In this document: piece by piece, positions 48,790 to 57,515 of the stretch | How the letters are laid out: each line of letters opens with the position of its first letter | Numbering within the stretch: the stretch's first letter is position 1 | Assembly (NCBI RefSeq): GCF_043099285.1 | Contig: NZ_CP170723.1 | Span: 2,294,001-2,358,000 of the forward strand | Source: Oryzobacter telluris | GTDB taxonomy: Bacteria; Actinomycetota; Actinomycetes; Actinomycetales; Dermatophilaceae | Length of the DNA: 64,000 bases | Direction of reading: 5' to 3' | Program-made: the position numbers and the translations under genes | Notes under the pieces: model-generated | Told to the model about the DNA's origin: nothing | Database searches by the model: none | Seen by the model: the letters and a program-made list of their open reading frames with translations, nothing else

Positions 48790-50600
48790 GCCGCACCTCC
48801 CTTCCCGGCAGTGGCGGGTTCAGCGGTGGAGGCGGTGACGCCGGGTGCCGAGGTGAAGCGGCCACGGCCGACGTACCGGGTGGTCTGCGGCACCCCGAGG
48901 CGGCGCGGGTCGAGACCCGACCAGGGGTGGCCCTCGCGGAAGAACCGCAGGCGGGCGAGCAGGGTCAGCAGCGGGTGCGTGAACCAGAAGACGATGAGCA
49001 GGTCGATGAGCGTGGTGAGGCCGAGGGTGAAGGCGAAGCCGCGCACGCTCGAGCTGGCCAGCACGTACAGGACGATCGCGGCGAGGAAGTTGACGCCGTC
49101 GGCGATGAGGATGGTGCGCTTGGCGCGGTCCCAGCCCGTCTGCACGGCCGACTCGAGGGAGCGGCCGTCACGCAGCTCGTCCCTGACCCGTTCGAAGTAG
49201 ACGATGAACGAGTCGGCGGTGAAGCCGATCGACACGATGACACCCGTGACGCCCGCCATGTCGAGGCGGTAGTTGTGCGACCACCCCAGGATGGTCAGCG
49301 TCAGGTAGGTGAGCAGGCCGGCGACGACGATCGAGGCGACGGTGACCAGGCCCAGGGTGCGGTACTGGAACATCGAGTACACGACGACGAGCGCCAGGCC
49401 GATGATCCCGGCGATGAGGCCGTAGCGCAGCTGCTCGCTGCCCAGGGTGGGGCTGATGTCGATGCTCGTCTGCTCGACGAACGACAACGGCAGCGCACCG
49501 AACTTCAGCTGGTCGGACAGGCCGCGGGCCTCGGCGAGGGTGAACCCACCGGTGATGCTCGCGCGGCCGTCGAGGATGGCCTCGTTGAACCGCGGCGCGA
49601 CGATGACGCGCGAGTCGAGGGTGGCGGCGAGCTGGTTCTGCGGCTCGGGCAGGCTGACCATCTCGCGGCTGATGTCGGCGTACTGCTTGGCGCCCTCGCC
49701 GTTGAGCGACAGGCCGATCTCGACCTCGCTGGTGAGGGCACCCTGCTGGTTGGTGCGGTACCCGGCGGTGGCGTCGCTGATCTTGTCACCGGAGACGGCG
49801 ACCGGGCCGAGGATGTACTTGGCCGTGCCGTCGTCCTGGCAGGTGACCAGCGGCTTCTTCGGGTCGTCCTGGATGGCGTCGAGCGCGTTCTGGTCGGCGC
49901 AGTCGAGCGCCTCGAACTGCTGGGTGACCTCGGGGGTGACCCAGGCGAGGTCGGTGGGCCGGGTCGGCGTGGTGCCGGTCCCGCCGGTGGCGGACGGGCT
50001 CGGGGTGGCCGAGGGGCTCGGCGACGGGCTGGCCGTGCCGGAGGGGGTCGGCGTCGTGGCGAGGGCGTGCGGGACCGCGCTGTTGCTCGTGGGCGACGCG
50101 CTGCTCGCGACGGTCGGGGTCGCCGACGGGGTGGCGCTGCCGGACGGGCTCGGGCTGGCCGAGCCGGTGGCGCTCGGGCTGGCGGTCGGCAGCGGCTGCG
50201 GCGACCCGGCGGCGACGGCCAGCACGGGGCGGAACTGCAGCTGCGAGGAGCGGCTGATCGCGTCGCGGACCTCCTGGGTGGGGATCTCCGGGATGCTCAC
50301 GACGATGTTGCGGTCGCCCTGGGTGGTCACCTCCGCACCGGAGACGCCGCCCGCGTCGACGCGCTGGACGATGATGTTGCGCGCCTCGTTGAGCTGCTGG
50401 GCCGAGATCTGCTGCCCGGCCGAGGTCTTCGGCTCGAGGATGATCTGGGTGCCGCCCTCGAGGTCGAGGCCGAGCTTGGGGTTGAGCGTCCCGTCGGACC
50501 AGATGTTGGCGCCGGTGAGGAGCCCGCCCAGGCCGATGCACAGGGCGAGGATCGCGAGCAGGCCGCGGCGGGCGACGACCTTGGGTGCGGTGGCGGCCAT
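48786..50600 (-). CDS. secD: Protein translocase subunit SecD with Ser/Pro/Thr-rich insertion
   Basis: A 604-residue SecD. The first membrane segment (~11-31) is followed by the P1 domain with NPKLGLDLEGGTQIILEP, then an ~85-residue Ser/Thr/Pro/Ala-rich repeat-like insertion (~137-222), then ARGLSDQLKFGALPLSF, and five membrane segments with GVIVSIGFTADSFIVYFERVRDEL (proton-path Asp) and ADGVNFLAAIVLY. It works with SecF and YajC. ATG 50600 is chosen. The C-terminal ~50 residues form an extended tail. Length exceeds typical SecD because of the insertion. Confidence 0.95.
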   Translation of the reverse strand: MAATAPKVVARRGLLAILALCIGLGGLLTGANIWSDGTLNPKLGLDLEGGTQIILEPKTSAGQQISAQQLNEARNIIVQRVDAGGVSGAEVTTQGDRNIVVSIPEIPTQEVRDAISRSSQLQFRPVLAVAAGSPQPLPTASPSATGSASPSPSGSATPSATPTVASSASPTSNSAVPHALATTPTPSGTASPSPSPSATPSPSATGGTGTTPTRPTDLAWVTPEVTQQFEALDCADQNALDAIQDDPKKPLVTCQDDGTAKYILGPVAVSGDKISDATAGYRTNQQGALTSEVEIGLSLNGEGAKQYADISREMVSLPEPQNQLAATLDSRVIVAPRFNEAILDGRASITGGFTLAEARGLSDQLKFGALPLSFVEQTSIDISPTLGSEQLRYGLIAGIIGLALVVVYSMFQYRTLGLVTVASIVVAGLLTYLTLTILGWSHNYRLDMAGVTGVIVSIGFTADSFIVYFERVRDELRDGRSLESAVQTGWDRAKRTILIADGVNFLAAIVLYVLASSSVRGFAFTLGLTTLIDLLIVFWFTHPLLTLLARLRFFREGHPWSGLDPRRLGVPQTTRYVGRGRFTSAPGVTASTAEPATAGKGGAA

Positions 50601-50602
50601 GG

Positions 50603-50881
50603 TCAGGCCACCTCGGTGGCGCGCATGCCGATGGCGCGGCGGTCCCACCGCAGCTGGACGCCGTTGCCGGCGTCGAGGGTCGCGGTGGAGTCGTCGAGGG
50701 CGACGATGGTGGCGTAGAGGCCCGACGTGGTGACGATCTCCTCCCCCACGGTCAGCGAGGCCTGCATGGCCTGGATCTGCTGGGCGCGCCGCCGCTGGCT
50801 GAACATCATGAAGATGAGGAGCAGGAACGGGAGCGCCAGGATGAGCAGGTAGCCGAGGCCGGAGCCGCTGCCGGAGAACAT
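50603..50881 (-). CDS. yajC: Preprotein translocase subunit YajC
   Basis: A 92-residue YajC: a single membrane segment (~8-28, LGYLLILALPFLLLIFMMF) followed by the cytoplasmic RRRAQQIQAMQASLTVGEEIVTTSGLYATIVALDDST family block. It associates with SecDF. AAGGAC lies ~10 nt before ATG 50881. It opens the yajC-secD-secF-apt operon, with a probable -10 box TAGACT at 50967-50962 upstream. Confidence 0.95.
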   Translation of the reverse strand: MFSGSGSGLGYLLILALPFLLLIFMMFSQRRRAQQIQAMQASLTVGEEIVTTSGLYATIVALDDSTATLDAGNGVQLRWDRRAIGMRATEVA

Positions 50882-50961
50882 GGGTGAGATCGGTCCTTCG
50901 AGTCAGGATGCCCGCGATCGGCAGGCAGTGGTTCGGCCCGGACGAGCCGGGCCGAGTGTGC

Positions 50962-50967
50962 AGTCTA
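50962..50967 (-). promoter_or_regulatory. -10 box of the yajC-secDF operon
   Basis: TAGACT on the minus strand (50967-50962), ~80 nt before ATG 50881. Predicted from sequence only. Confidence 0.45.
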
Positions 50968-51018
50968 GGCGAGCCCTTGCGACGTGACCAACGAAGCGTG
51001 CACGTGCGGCGTGCCCGG

Positions 51019-52169
<1,151 letters not shown>

Positions 52170-52173
<4 letters not shown>

Positions 52174-52778
52174 GGCCGCAGCTCGCGCAGGGCCAGGCGG
52201 AGGAGGGCGGCGATCTCGGCGTCGGCGGGGGCGTGCTCGGCCACCCGCTCGACGGCGTCACCGGCCTGCTTGGCCGACCAGCCCAGGCCGACGAGGGCCT
52301 CGGCGACCTGGCCCCGCCAGGGCTCCTGGCCGGGCCGGGCCACGGGTGCACCGGCCGGGGCGACACCGCCGCCGCGCACGGCACCGACCTTGTCCTTGAG
52401 CTCGAGGACGAGGCGCTGGGCCGACTTGGCGCCGATGCCGGGGATGGTGGTGAGCGCCTTGGCGTCGCCGGACGACAGGGCGGCGGCCAGCTGGTCGGGG
52501 CCCATGACGCTGAGCATCGCCAGGGCGAGGCGCGGACCGACCCCGGAGACGGTCTGGACCGTCTCGAACATGTCGCGGTCGGCGGGGCCGGCGAAGCCGT
52601 AGAGGGTGAGGGAGTCCTCACGGACGACGAGGCTCGTGGACAGGCTCGCCTCGCTGCCCCGGTGGCACGACGACGCCGTGGCGGGCGTGGTGTGCACGAG
52701 CATCCCGACCCCGCCGACCTCGACGACGACGTGGTCGAGCCCGACGTGGGTGACGGGGCCGCGCAGCGAGGCGATCAC
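52170..52778 (-). CDS. ruvA: Holliday junction DNA-binding protein RuvA
   Basis: A 202-residue protein with an N-terminal OB fold (VIASLRGPVTHVGLDHVVVEVGGVG), two helix-hairpin-helix motifs (VSGVGPRLALAML and IPGIGAKSAQRLVLEL) and a C-terminal RuvB-contacting UBA-like domain (VAEALVGLGWSAKQAGDAV) after a flexible Pro/Ala/Gly linker. It holds the four-way junction open. GTG 52778 overlaps the ruvC stop as GTGA; the ruvB start overlaps its own stop. Confidence 0.96.
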
Positions 52779-53287
52779 GCGCGGGCCTCCTTGGCCAGGG
52801 CCTCGAGCCGGGTCATCTGGGCGCCGCGCCACGCGTGGCAGATGGCCAGCGCGAGGGCGTCGGCGGCATCCGCCGGCTTCGGCGCGACCTCGAGGCCGAG
52901 GATGCGCGTGACCATCGCGGTGACCTGCGCCTTGTCGGCCCGTCCCGAGCCGGTGACTGCGGCCTTGACCTCGGTGGGCGTGTGGAAGACGACGGGGATC
53001 CCCCTCTTGGTGGCGGTGAGGAGCGCGACGGCGGTGGCGTGGGCGGTGCTCATGACGTTGGTGACGTTGGAGTCGGCGAAGACCCGCTCGACCGCGACGA
53101 CGTCGGGGGTGTAGCGCGCCAGCCACGAGTCGACCTCGCGCTCGAGGAAGACCAGTCGCTCCCCCGGGTCGCCGTCGCTCGGGGTGCGGACCACGCCGAC
53201 CGCCACCATCCGGGCCCGGCCGAGGCGCCCGTCGACGACGCCGAGGCCGCACCGGGTGAGGCCGGGGTCGACACCGAGCACGCGCAC
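52775..53287 (-). CDS. ruvC: Holliday junction resolvase RuvC
   Basis: A 170-residue resolvase of the RNase H-like fold. The catalytic acidic residues are Asp7 (GVDPGL), Glu67 (VAVERVF), Asp140 and Asp143 (PADAADALALA). It cuts Holliday junctions symmetrically with RuvAB. GTG 53287 is chosen by the canonical start. The leader contains a 9-bp hairpin (53308-53327) and a LexA-type box (53328-53343), so the whole ruvCAB operon is probably SOS-controlled. Upstream lies the 53419-53597 repeat array. Confidence 0.96.
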   Translation of the reverse strand: MRVLGVDPGLTRCGLGVVDGRLGRARMVAVGVVRTPSDGDPGERLVFLEREVDSWLARYTPDVVAVERVFADSNVTNVMSTAHATAVALLTATKRGIPVVFHTPTEVKAAVTGSGRADKAQVTAMVTRILGLEVAPKPADAADALALAICHAWRGAQMTRLEALAKEARA

Positions 53288-53307
53288 GAGCAGCCTTCCG
53301 TCGGGGC

Positions 53308-53327
53308 ACGCCCGGCTTGCCGGGCGT
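53308..53327. repeat. Leader hairpin between SOS box and ruvC
   Basis: ACGCCCGGC (53308-53316), TT, GCCGGGCGT (53319-53327): a perfect 9-bp stem abutting the LexA box. It could be a weak terminator for readthrough or an attenuating leader structure. Confidence 0.5.
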
Positions 53328-53343
53328 TAGAACACCTGTTCGG
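53328..53343 (-). promoter_or_regulatory. LexA (SOS) box upstream of ruvC
   Basis: On the minus strand CCGAACAGGTGTTCTA (53343-53328) matches the actinobacterial/Gram-positive SOS consensus TCGAAC(N4)GTTCGA in 10 of 12 defined positions, including both GAAC/GTTC cores. Located ~40 nt before the ruvC GTG. LexA control of ruvCAB is known in other bacteria; binding here is predicted. Confidence 0.7.
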
Positions 53344-53418
53344 AGGCAACGCTACACATCCGACGCCGACGACCCGCGGAGCAACACGCGGACGCGCCGC
53401 CCCTCGGGGCGTCCCTCT

Positions 53419-53597
53419 CGCACCGCCATCCGCGCAGATCATCGCCATCCGGTGGGCTCTGGTCCATCCCGCGGGCTCTGGTCCATCCCGCGGGCTCTGG
53501 TCCACCCGGTCGGCTCTGGTCCACCTGCCGGGATGGCGTCGGAATCGCACCGCCATCCGGGCAGATCATCGCCATCCGACCGGGTGGACCAGAGCCC
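53419..53597. repeat. Structured repeat array in the ruvC-methyltransferase spacer
   Basis: The 354-bp gene-free stretch 53288-53641 contains: (a) a 34-bp sequence (CGCACCGCCATCCG...ATCGCCATCC) at 53419-53452 repeated at 53546-53579 with two differences; (b) between them, four tandem copies of a 19-bp unit GGGCTCTGGTCCATCCCGC-like, starting at 53454, 53473, 53492 and 53511; (c) an inverted copy of the unit's start, GGGTGGACCAGAGCCC, at 53582-53597, perfectly complementary to 53492-53507. The array can fold into alternative long hairpins. No reading frame with coding character crosses it. Confidence 0.8.
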
Positions 53598-53641
53598 GGC
53601 GGTTCGGGGAGGCGGTCAGGAGCGGGCCGCGGGCACGGCGG

Positions 53642-54229
53642 TCAGGGGCGGGCGAGGAGGAGGTAGCGCTCGTCGGTGATCTCGCGGCCCCACAGGGCCG
53701 GGTCGGGGAGGTGACGAACCTCGACCTGCGAGCACACCTCGCCGACGATCTCGGCGCAGCGATCTGCCGTCAGCCCCGCCCCGGTCGACCAGTTCCCCTC
53801 GACGAGGACGAGCCGCCCGCCCGGGCGCAGGGCCGCGACCCAGCGCCGGACGACCTCGACCGGATCGGGCAGCGCCCACAGGACGTGGCGGCACAGGACG
53901 ACGTCGACCGACCCCGGCGCCAGGCCGGGGTCCGCGGCGTCGCCGAGCCTTACCGTGGCCCGCGACCCCGCCAGCTTCTCGGTGGCGAGGGCGACCATGG
54001 CCGGGGAGAAGTCGAGCCCGTCGACGGCGTACCCGTCCTCGGCGAGGAGGAGGGCGAGCGTGCCGGTCCCGCAGCCCAGGTCGACCACGTCGGCCGGCGC
54101 GGGCGGGAGCACCCCGCCCAGCAGGTCACGCCACGCGGCCCGGACCTCGGGGTCACGCAGCCCGTGGTCGGGCGCCTCGTCGAAGGCGGGGGCTTCGGAG
54201 TTCCACAGGGCGACAGCGGCGGAAGTCAT
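53642..54229 (-). CDS. Class I SAM-dependent methyltransferase (UbiE-like)
   Basis: A 195-residue methyltransferase. Motif I VDLGCGTGTLALLLAEDG, post I VDGLDFSPAMV, motif II VDVVLCRHVLWALPDP and LRPGGRLVLVEGNWS are clear. The family covers many small-molecule methyltransferases; the substrate is unknown. ATG 54229 is chosen; a short upstream extension in frame (LTWARR) is possible. It lies 14 bp after yebC on the same strand, so it is probably co-transcribed with pdxT-yebC. Cytosolic. Confidence 0.85.
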   Translation of the reverse strand: MTSAAVALWNSEAPAFDEAPDHGLRDPEVRAAWRDLLGGVLPPAPADVVDLGCGTGTLALLLAEDGYAVDGLDFSPAMVALATEKLAGSRATVRLGDAADPGLAPGSVDVVLCRHVLWALPDPVEVVRRWVAALRPGGRLVLVEGNWSTGAGLTADRCAEIVGEVCSQVEVRHLPDPALWGREITDERYLLLARP

Positions 54230-54243
54230 CCGTCGAGCCCAGG

Positions 54244-55002
54244 TCAGTCCTCGTCCTCGAGCTGGGCGAGGACGTCGTCCGGGATGTCGCCGTTGGCGAA
54301 GACGTCCTGGACGTCGTCGCTGTCCTCGAGGGCCTCGATGACGCGGATCATCTTCTTCGCGCCGTCGAGGTCGAGCGGGACCTGGAGGTTGGGGACCCAC
54401 GACGCCTCGGCGGAGTCGTAGTCGACGCCGGCCTGCTGGAGGGCGGTGCGCACGGCCACGAAGTCGGTGGCCTCGGACACGATCTCCCAGGTGTCCCCGT
54501 TGTCGTTGACCTCCTCGGCGCCGACGTCGAGGACGATCTCGAGCAGGTCGTCCTCGGACTTCTCGGACTTGGGCACGATGACGACGCCCTTGCGGTCGAA
54601 GACGTACGACACCGACCCGGGGTCGGCCAGCGCGCCGCCGTTGCGCGACAGGGCGGTCCGCACCTCGGCGGCCGCGCGGTTGCGGTTGTCGGTGAGGCAC
54701 TCGATGAGGACCGCGACACCCCCGGGGGCATACCCCTCGTACGTGATGGTCTCCCAGTCGGACCCGCCGGCCGTGGCACCCGACCCGCGCTTGACCGCGT
54801 TGTCGATGTTGTTGTTGGGGACCGAGGACTTCTTCGCCTTCTGGATGGCGTCGTAGAGGGTGGGGTTGCCCGTGGGGTCACCGCCGCCGGTGCGGGCGGC
54901 GACCTCGATGTTCTTGATGAGCTTGGCGAAGAGCTTGCCGCGCTTGGCGTCGATCGCCGCCTTCTTGTGCTTGGTGGTCGCCCACTTGGAGTGGCCGCTC
55001 AT
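54244..55002 (-). CDS. yebC: YebC/PmpR family transcriptional/translation factor
   Basis: A 252-residue YebC protein with the invariant start MSGHSKWATTKHKKAAIDAKRGKLF and NPTLYDAIQKAKKSSVPNNNIDNAVKRG, three domains in all. Family members were described as DNA-binding regulators; recent work links some to ribosome rescue at polyproline stalls, so the exact role is unsettled. AGGGAG lies upstream of ATG 55002, and TAGGAT (55053-55048) is a likely -10. It is placed pdxT-yebC-...-ruvCAB, as in many actinobacteria. Confidence 0.94.
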   Translation of the reverse strand: MSGHSKWATTKHKKAAIDAKRGKLFAKLIKNIEVAARTGGGDPTGNPTLYDAIQKAKKSSVPNNNIDNAVKRGSGATAGGSDWETITYEGYAPGGVAVLIECLTDNRNRAAAEVRTALSRNGGALADPGSVSYVFDRKGVVIVPKSEKSEDDLLEIVLDVGAEEVNDNGDTWEIVSEATDFVAVRTALQQAGVDYDSAEASWVPNLQVPLDLDGAKKMIRVIEALEDSDDVQDVFANGDIPDDVLAQLEDED

Positions 55003-55047
55003 GGGTGCTCCCTCTGCTCACGTCGTCCGGTCCGGGTCCGGCCGACC

Positions 55048-55053
55048 ATCCTA
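55048..55053 (-). promoter_or_regulatory. -10 box of yebC
   Basis: TAGGAT on the minus strand (55053-55048), ~45 nt before ATG 55002, leaving a leader with AGGGAG. Predicted from sequence only. Confidence 0.45.
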
Positions 55054-55120
55054 GATGCGGCCGGTCGCGGCCTCGTCCTCGACACCACACCGGGGTGCGC
55101 CGACGCCGTCACGAGGTCGC

Positions 55121-55729
55121 TCACCGACGGCGTCGGACGAGGTCGACGAAGTAGGCGTGGAACCGGTGGTCACCCGTCACCTCCGGGTGGAAGGACGTGA
55201 CGAGCAGGTTCCCCTGTCGCGCGGCGACGATCCTCCCGGCGGCCGGTCCGTGCTCGACCCGCGCCAGCACCTGGACGGCCTCGCCCGCGTCCTCCACCCA
55301 GGGGGCGCGGATGAAGACGGCGCGCACGGGCTGCCCGCCGAGCTCGCGGATGTGGAGGTCCTCCTCGAAGGAGTCGACCTGTCGCCCGAAGGCGTTGCGC
55401 CGCACGGTGATGTCGACCCCGCCGAGGGTCTCCTGGTCGGGGCGACCGTCGGCGATCCGGTCGGCGAGCAGGATCATCCCGGCGCACGAGCCGTAGACGG
55501 GCATCCCCCCGGCGATCCGCTCGCGCAGCGGTCCCTGCAGGCCGAAGGCCCGGATGAGCTTGTCGATGGTCGTCGACTCCCCACCGGGCAGGACGAGGGC
55601 GTCGATCTCCGCGACCTCGCTGGGGCGGCGGACGGTGCAGGTCCGGGCCCCCGCGGCCTCGAGGGCGACGAGGTGCTCACGCACGTCGCCCTGCACGGCG
55701 AGGACTCCGACGAGGGGCTGTTCGGTCAC
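55121..55729 (-). CDS. pdxT: Pyridoxal 5'-phosphate synthase glutaminase subunit PdxT
   Basis: A 202-residue class I glutamine amidotransferase. It begins VGVLAVQGDVREHLVAL, with LPGGESTTIDKLI, nucleophile Cys82 in YGSCAGMILLAD and the His/Glu pair in SFHPEVTGD. It delivers ammonia to PdxS for PLP synthesis. pdxS is not adjacent; the usual partner lies elsewhere. TATCGT 8 nt before GTG 55729 with no ribosome binding site suggests leaderless initiation. It neighbours yebC. Confidence 0.94.
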   Translation of the reverse strand: MTEQPLVGVLAVQGDVREHLVALEAAGARTCTVRRPSEVAEIDALVLPGGESTTIDKLIRAFGLQGPLRERIAGGMPVYGSCAGMILLADRIADGRPDQETLGGVDITVRRNAFGRQVDSFEEDLHIRELGGQPVRAVFIRAPWVEDAGEAVQVLARVEHGPAAGRIVAARQGNLLVTSFHPEVTGDHRFHAYFVDLVRRRR

Positions 55730-55737
55730 GGCGCGCA

Positions 55738-55743
55738 ACGATA
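55738..55743 (-). promoter_or_regulatory. Leaderless-type -10 box of pdxT
   Basis: TATCGT (minus strand, 55743-55738), 8 nt before GTG 55729; no Shine-Dalgarno sequence. Confidence 0.5.
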
Positions 55744-55764
55744 CGGCGCGGGGTGAGGGACCGC

Positions 55765-57342
55765 TCAGGTGGCCACGCCGTCGCGGCCGGCGGCCTTGAC
55801 CCGGTAGAGCGCGCGGTCGGCGGCGTCGCGCAGGTCGTCGAGGGCGCTGATCTTGCCGACGGCCAGGCCGATGCTCACGGTGACCGACAGGCCGGGGGCG
55901 AGGTCGTCCCAGTGGTCGCCGCGGATGCCGCGCGCCAGGCTCCGGCACCGGCGGGTCGCGGCGGGCAGGTCGTCGGTGTCGAGCAGGAGGATGAACTCGT
56001 CCCCGCCCCAGCGGACGACGAGGTCGGTCTCACGCACGACGGTCCGCAGCGCGTTCGCCACCCGGACGAGCACCTCGTCGCCGACGTCGTGCCCGAAGGT
56101 GTCGTTGACGCCCTTGAAGTGGTCGACGTCGACGAGGACGAGCGCCATCTCGGGGTCGCGGCCCAGGCCGCGGACCCGGTCGGTCAGGGCGTCGACGTGC
56201 CCGGCCAGGCCGCGCCGGTTGGCGACACCGGTGAGGGCGTCCAGCTCGGCCTCGACACGAAGCCGCGCGTGCTCGGAGAGCATCTGCTCCTCGCGGATCA
56301 GGGAGGCCATCGCCTCGACGCCCGCCACGCGCGCCTCGTGGCGGCGCAGGGCGAGCTCGCGGGCCACGCGAAGGCCGGCGGTCTCGAAGCCCAGCTGCAC
56401 GGACTCCAGCTCGGCGTCGCGGGTCAGGGCCAGCAGGTACAGCTCCGGGTAGCGGACGCGGTCCCACGCGTCGAGGGCCTCGGCGAGGAACCGTCGGGCC
56501 TCCCCGGCGTCGGGCTCGACGAAGGAGCGGGCCAGGGCCACGTAGGTCGCGAAGTCGGTGCCCTCGCCGTCGGCCATCTCGCGGGACAGGCCCGTCTCGG
56601 GCGGGGCGATCGCGTCGACGAGGTTCTCGAAGATGTGGACGTCGATCCGCCAGCTCTCGGGGATCTGCTCGATGGGGACGTGCTGGGCCGCGAACCGGGC
56701 GCGGTCGCCGAACTCGACGAGCTCCGCCGCGGGGCCGGACTGGCGCAGGACGCACAGGCGGCGCAGGTGGATCTCGGCCCGGTTGTAGAGCAGCGTGCCC
56801 ATCCGCTCGAGGTCGTGCTCGTCGGTCTCCCACTGGGCGGCCGCCTCGGAGGTGTGCTCCAGCGCGAGGTCCCACATGTCGCGGTCGAGGTAGGCGGTGG
56901 CGCACTCGACGTGGGCCGACCCGAGCATCTTGTGCCCCTGCGGCGCGTCCCGCAGCAGGACCGTGGCGCGGGCGAGGTCGCGGTCGACGTCGAGGCGGGC
57001 CCGATCCCCCCACATCACGGCAGTGGCGCCCTGGCCCAGCGCCAGCGCCTCGAAGACGATGTCGCCCGAGGCCCGCGCCCGCTCGAGCAGGGCGGCGTGG
57101 CGCGCGGGCGCCTCGTCGGGGTCGTTCTCGCTGGCGAGGAGGCGGACGTAGTCGGTGACCAGGAGGACGTCCACCCACCCGTGGTCCATGGCGCGCGCCT
57201 GCAGGTCGGTGATGACGCCGGGGTCGTAGTCCGGCGTCTGCGAGATGCGGATCTGCGAACGGGCCAGCTCGAACGCCCCGTGGTGCTCGACGGTGTGCGC
57301 GCGCGAGCCCCGCTGCGTCCTGGTGGCGGCCCCCGAGCTCAT
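55765..57342 (-). CDS. Cytosolic GGDEF diguanylate cyclase with helical-repeat N-terminus
   Basis: A 525-residue protein. Residues ~1-350 are an alpha-helical repeat region (TPR-like, e.g. ALEHTSEAAAQWETDEHDLERMG and AEIHLRRLCVLRQ), without membrane segments. A helical linker leads to a GGDEF domain whose signature GGDEF is at residues 446-450; the I-site RETD lies five residues before it, so product feedback is likely. It makes c-di-GMP from two GTP. ATG 57342 (MSSGAATRTQ) is chosen over an upstream in-frame start. It is divergent from the GNAT gene. The input signal is unknown. Confidence 0.88.
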   Translation of the reverse strand: MSSGAATRTQRGSRAHTVEHHGAFELARSQIRISQTPDYDPGVITDLQARAMDHGWVDVLLVTDYVRLLASENDPDEAPARHAALLERARASGDIVFEALALGQGATAVMWGDRARLDVDRDLARATVLLRDAPQGHKMLGSAHVECATAYLDRDMWDLALEHTSEAAAQWETDEHDLERMGTLLYNRAEIHLRRLCVLRQSGPAAELVEFGDRARFAAQHVPIEQIPESWRIDVHIFENLVDAIAPPETGLSREMADGEGTDFATYVALARSFVEPDAGEARRFLAEALDAWDRVRYPELYLLALTRDAELESVQLGFETAGLRVARELALRRHEARVAGVEAMASLIREEQMLSEHARLRVEAELDALTGVANRRGLAGHVDALTDRVRGLGRDPEMALVLVDVDHFKGVNDTFGHDVGDEVLVRVANALRTVVRETDLVVRWGGDEFILLLDTDDLPAATRRCRSLARGIRGDHWDDLAPGLSVTVSIGLAVGKISALDDLRDAADRALYRVKAAGRDGVAT

Positions 57343-57502
57343 GTGACGAGTGTGCGGAGGCGTCGCACAGCCGTCCCGGAGTTCGCGAACAACCACACGA
57401 ACGGCTGATGCCACGCGTCGTTCGGTCGTCGGGCCGGTCACCTGCACGAAAGCGCTTCCAGAGCCGGTGCCCGTCGAACCCGGCCTGGGCCCGCCCCGTC
57501 CC

Positions 57503-57508
57503 TAGACT
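57503..57508 (+). promoter_or_regulatory. Leaderless-type -10 box of the GNAT gene
   Basis: TAGACT at 57503-57508, 7 nt before GTG 57516; no Shine-Dalgarno sequence. The promoter is intact although the gene appears frameshifted. Confidence 0.55.
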
Positions 57509-57515
57509 GCGTCGG

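Noticed and set aside
53454..53529. Possible CRISPR array (four 19-bp repeats)
   Set aside because: Units are directly abutting with no spacers of distinct sequence and no cas genes nearby.
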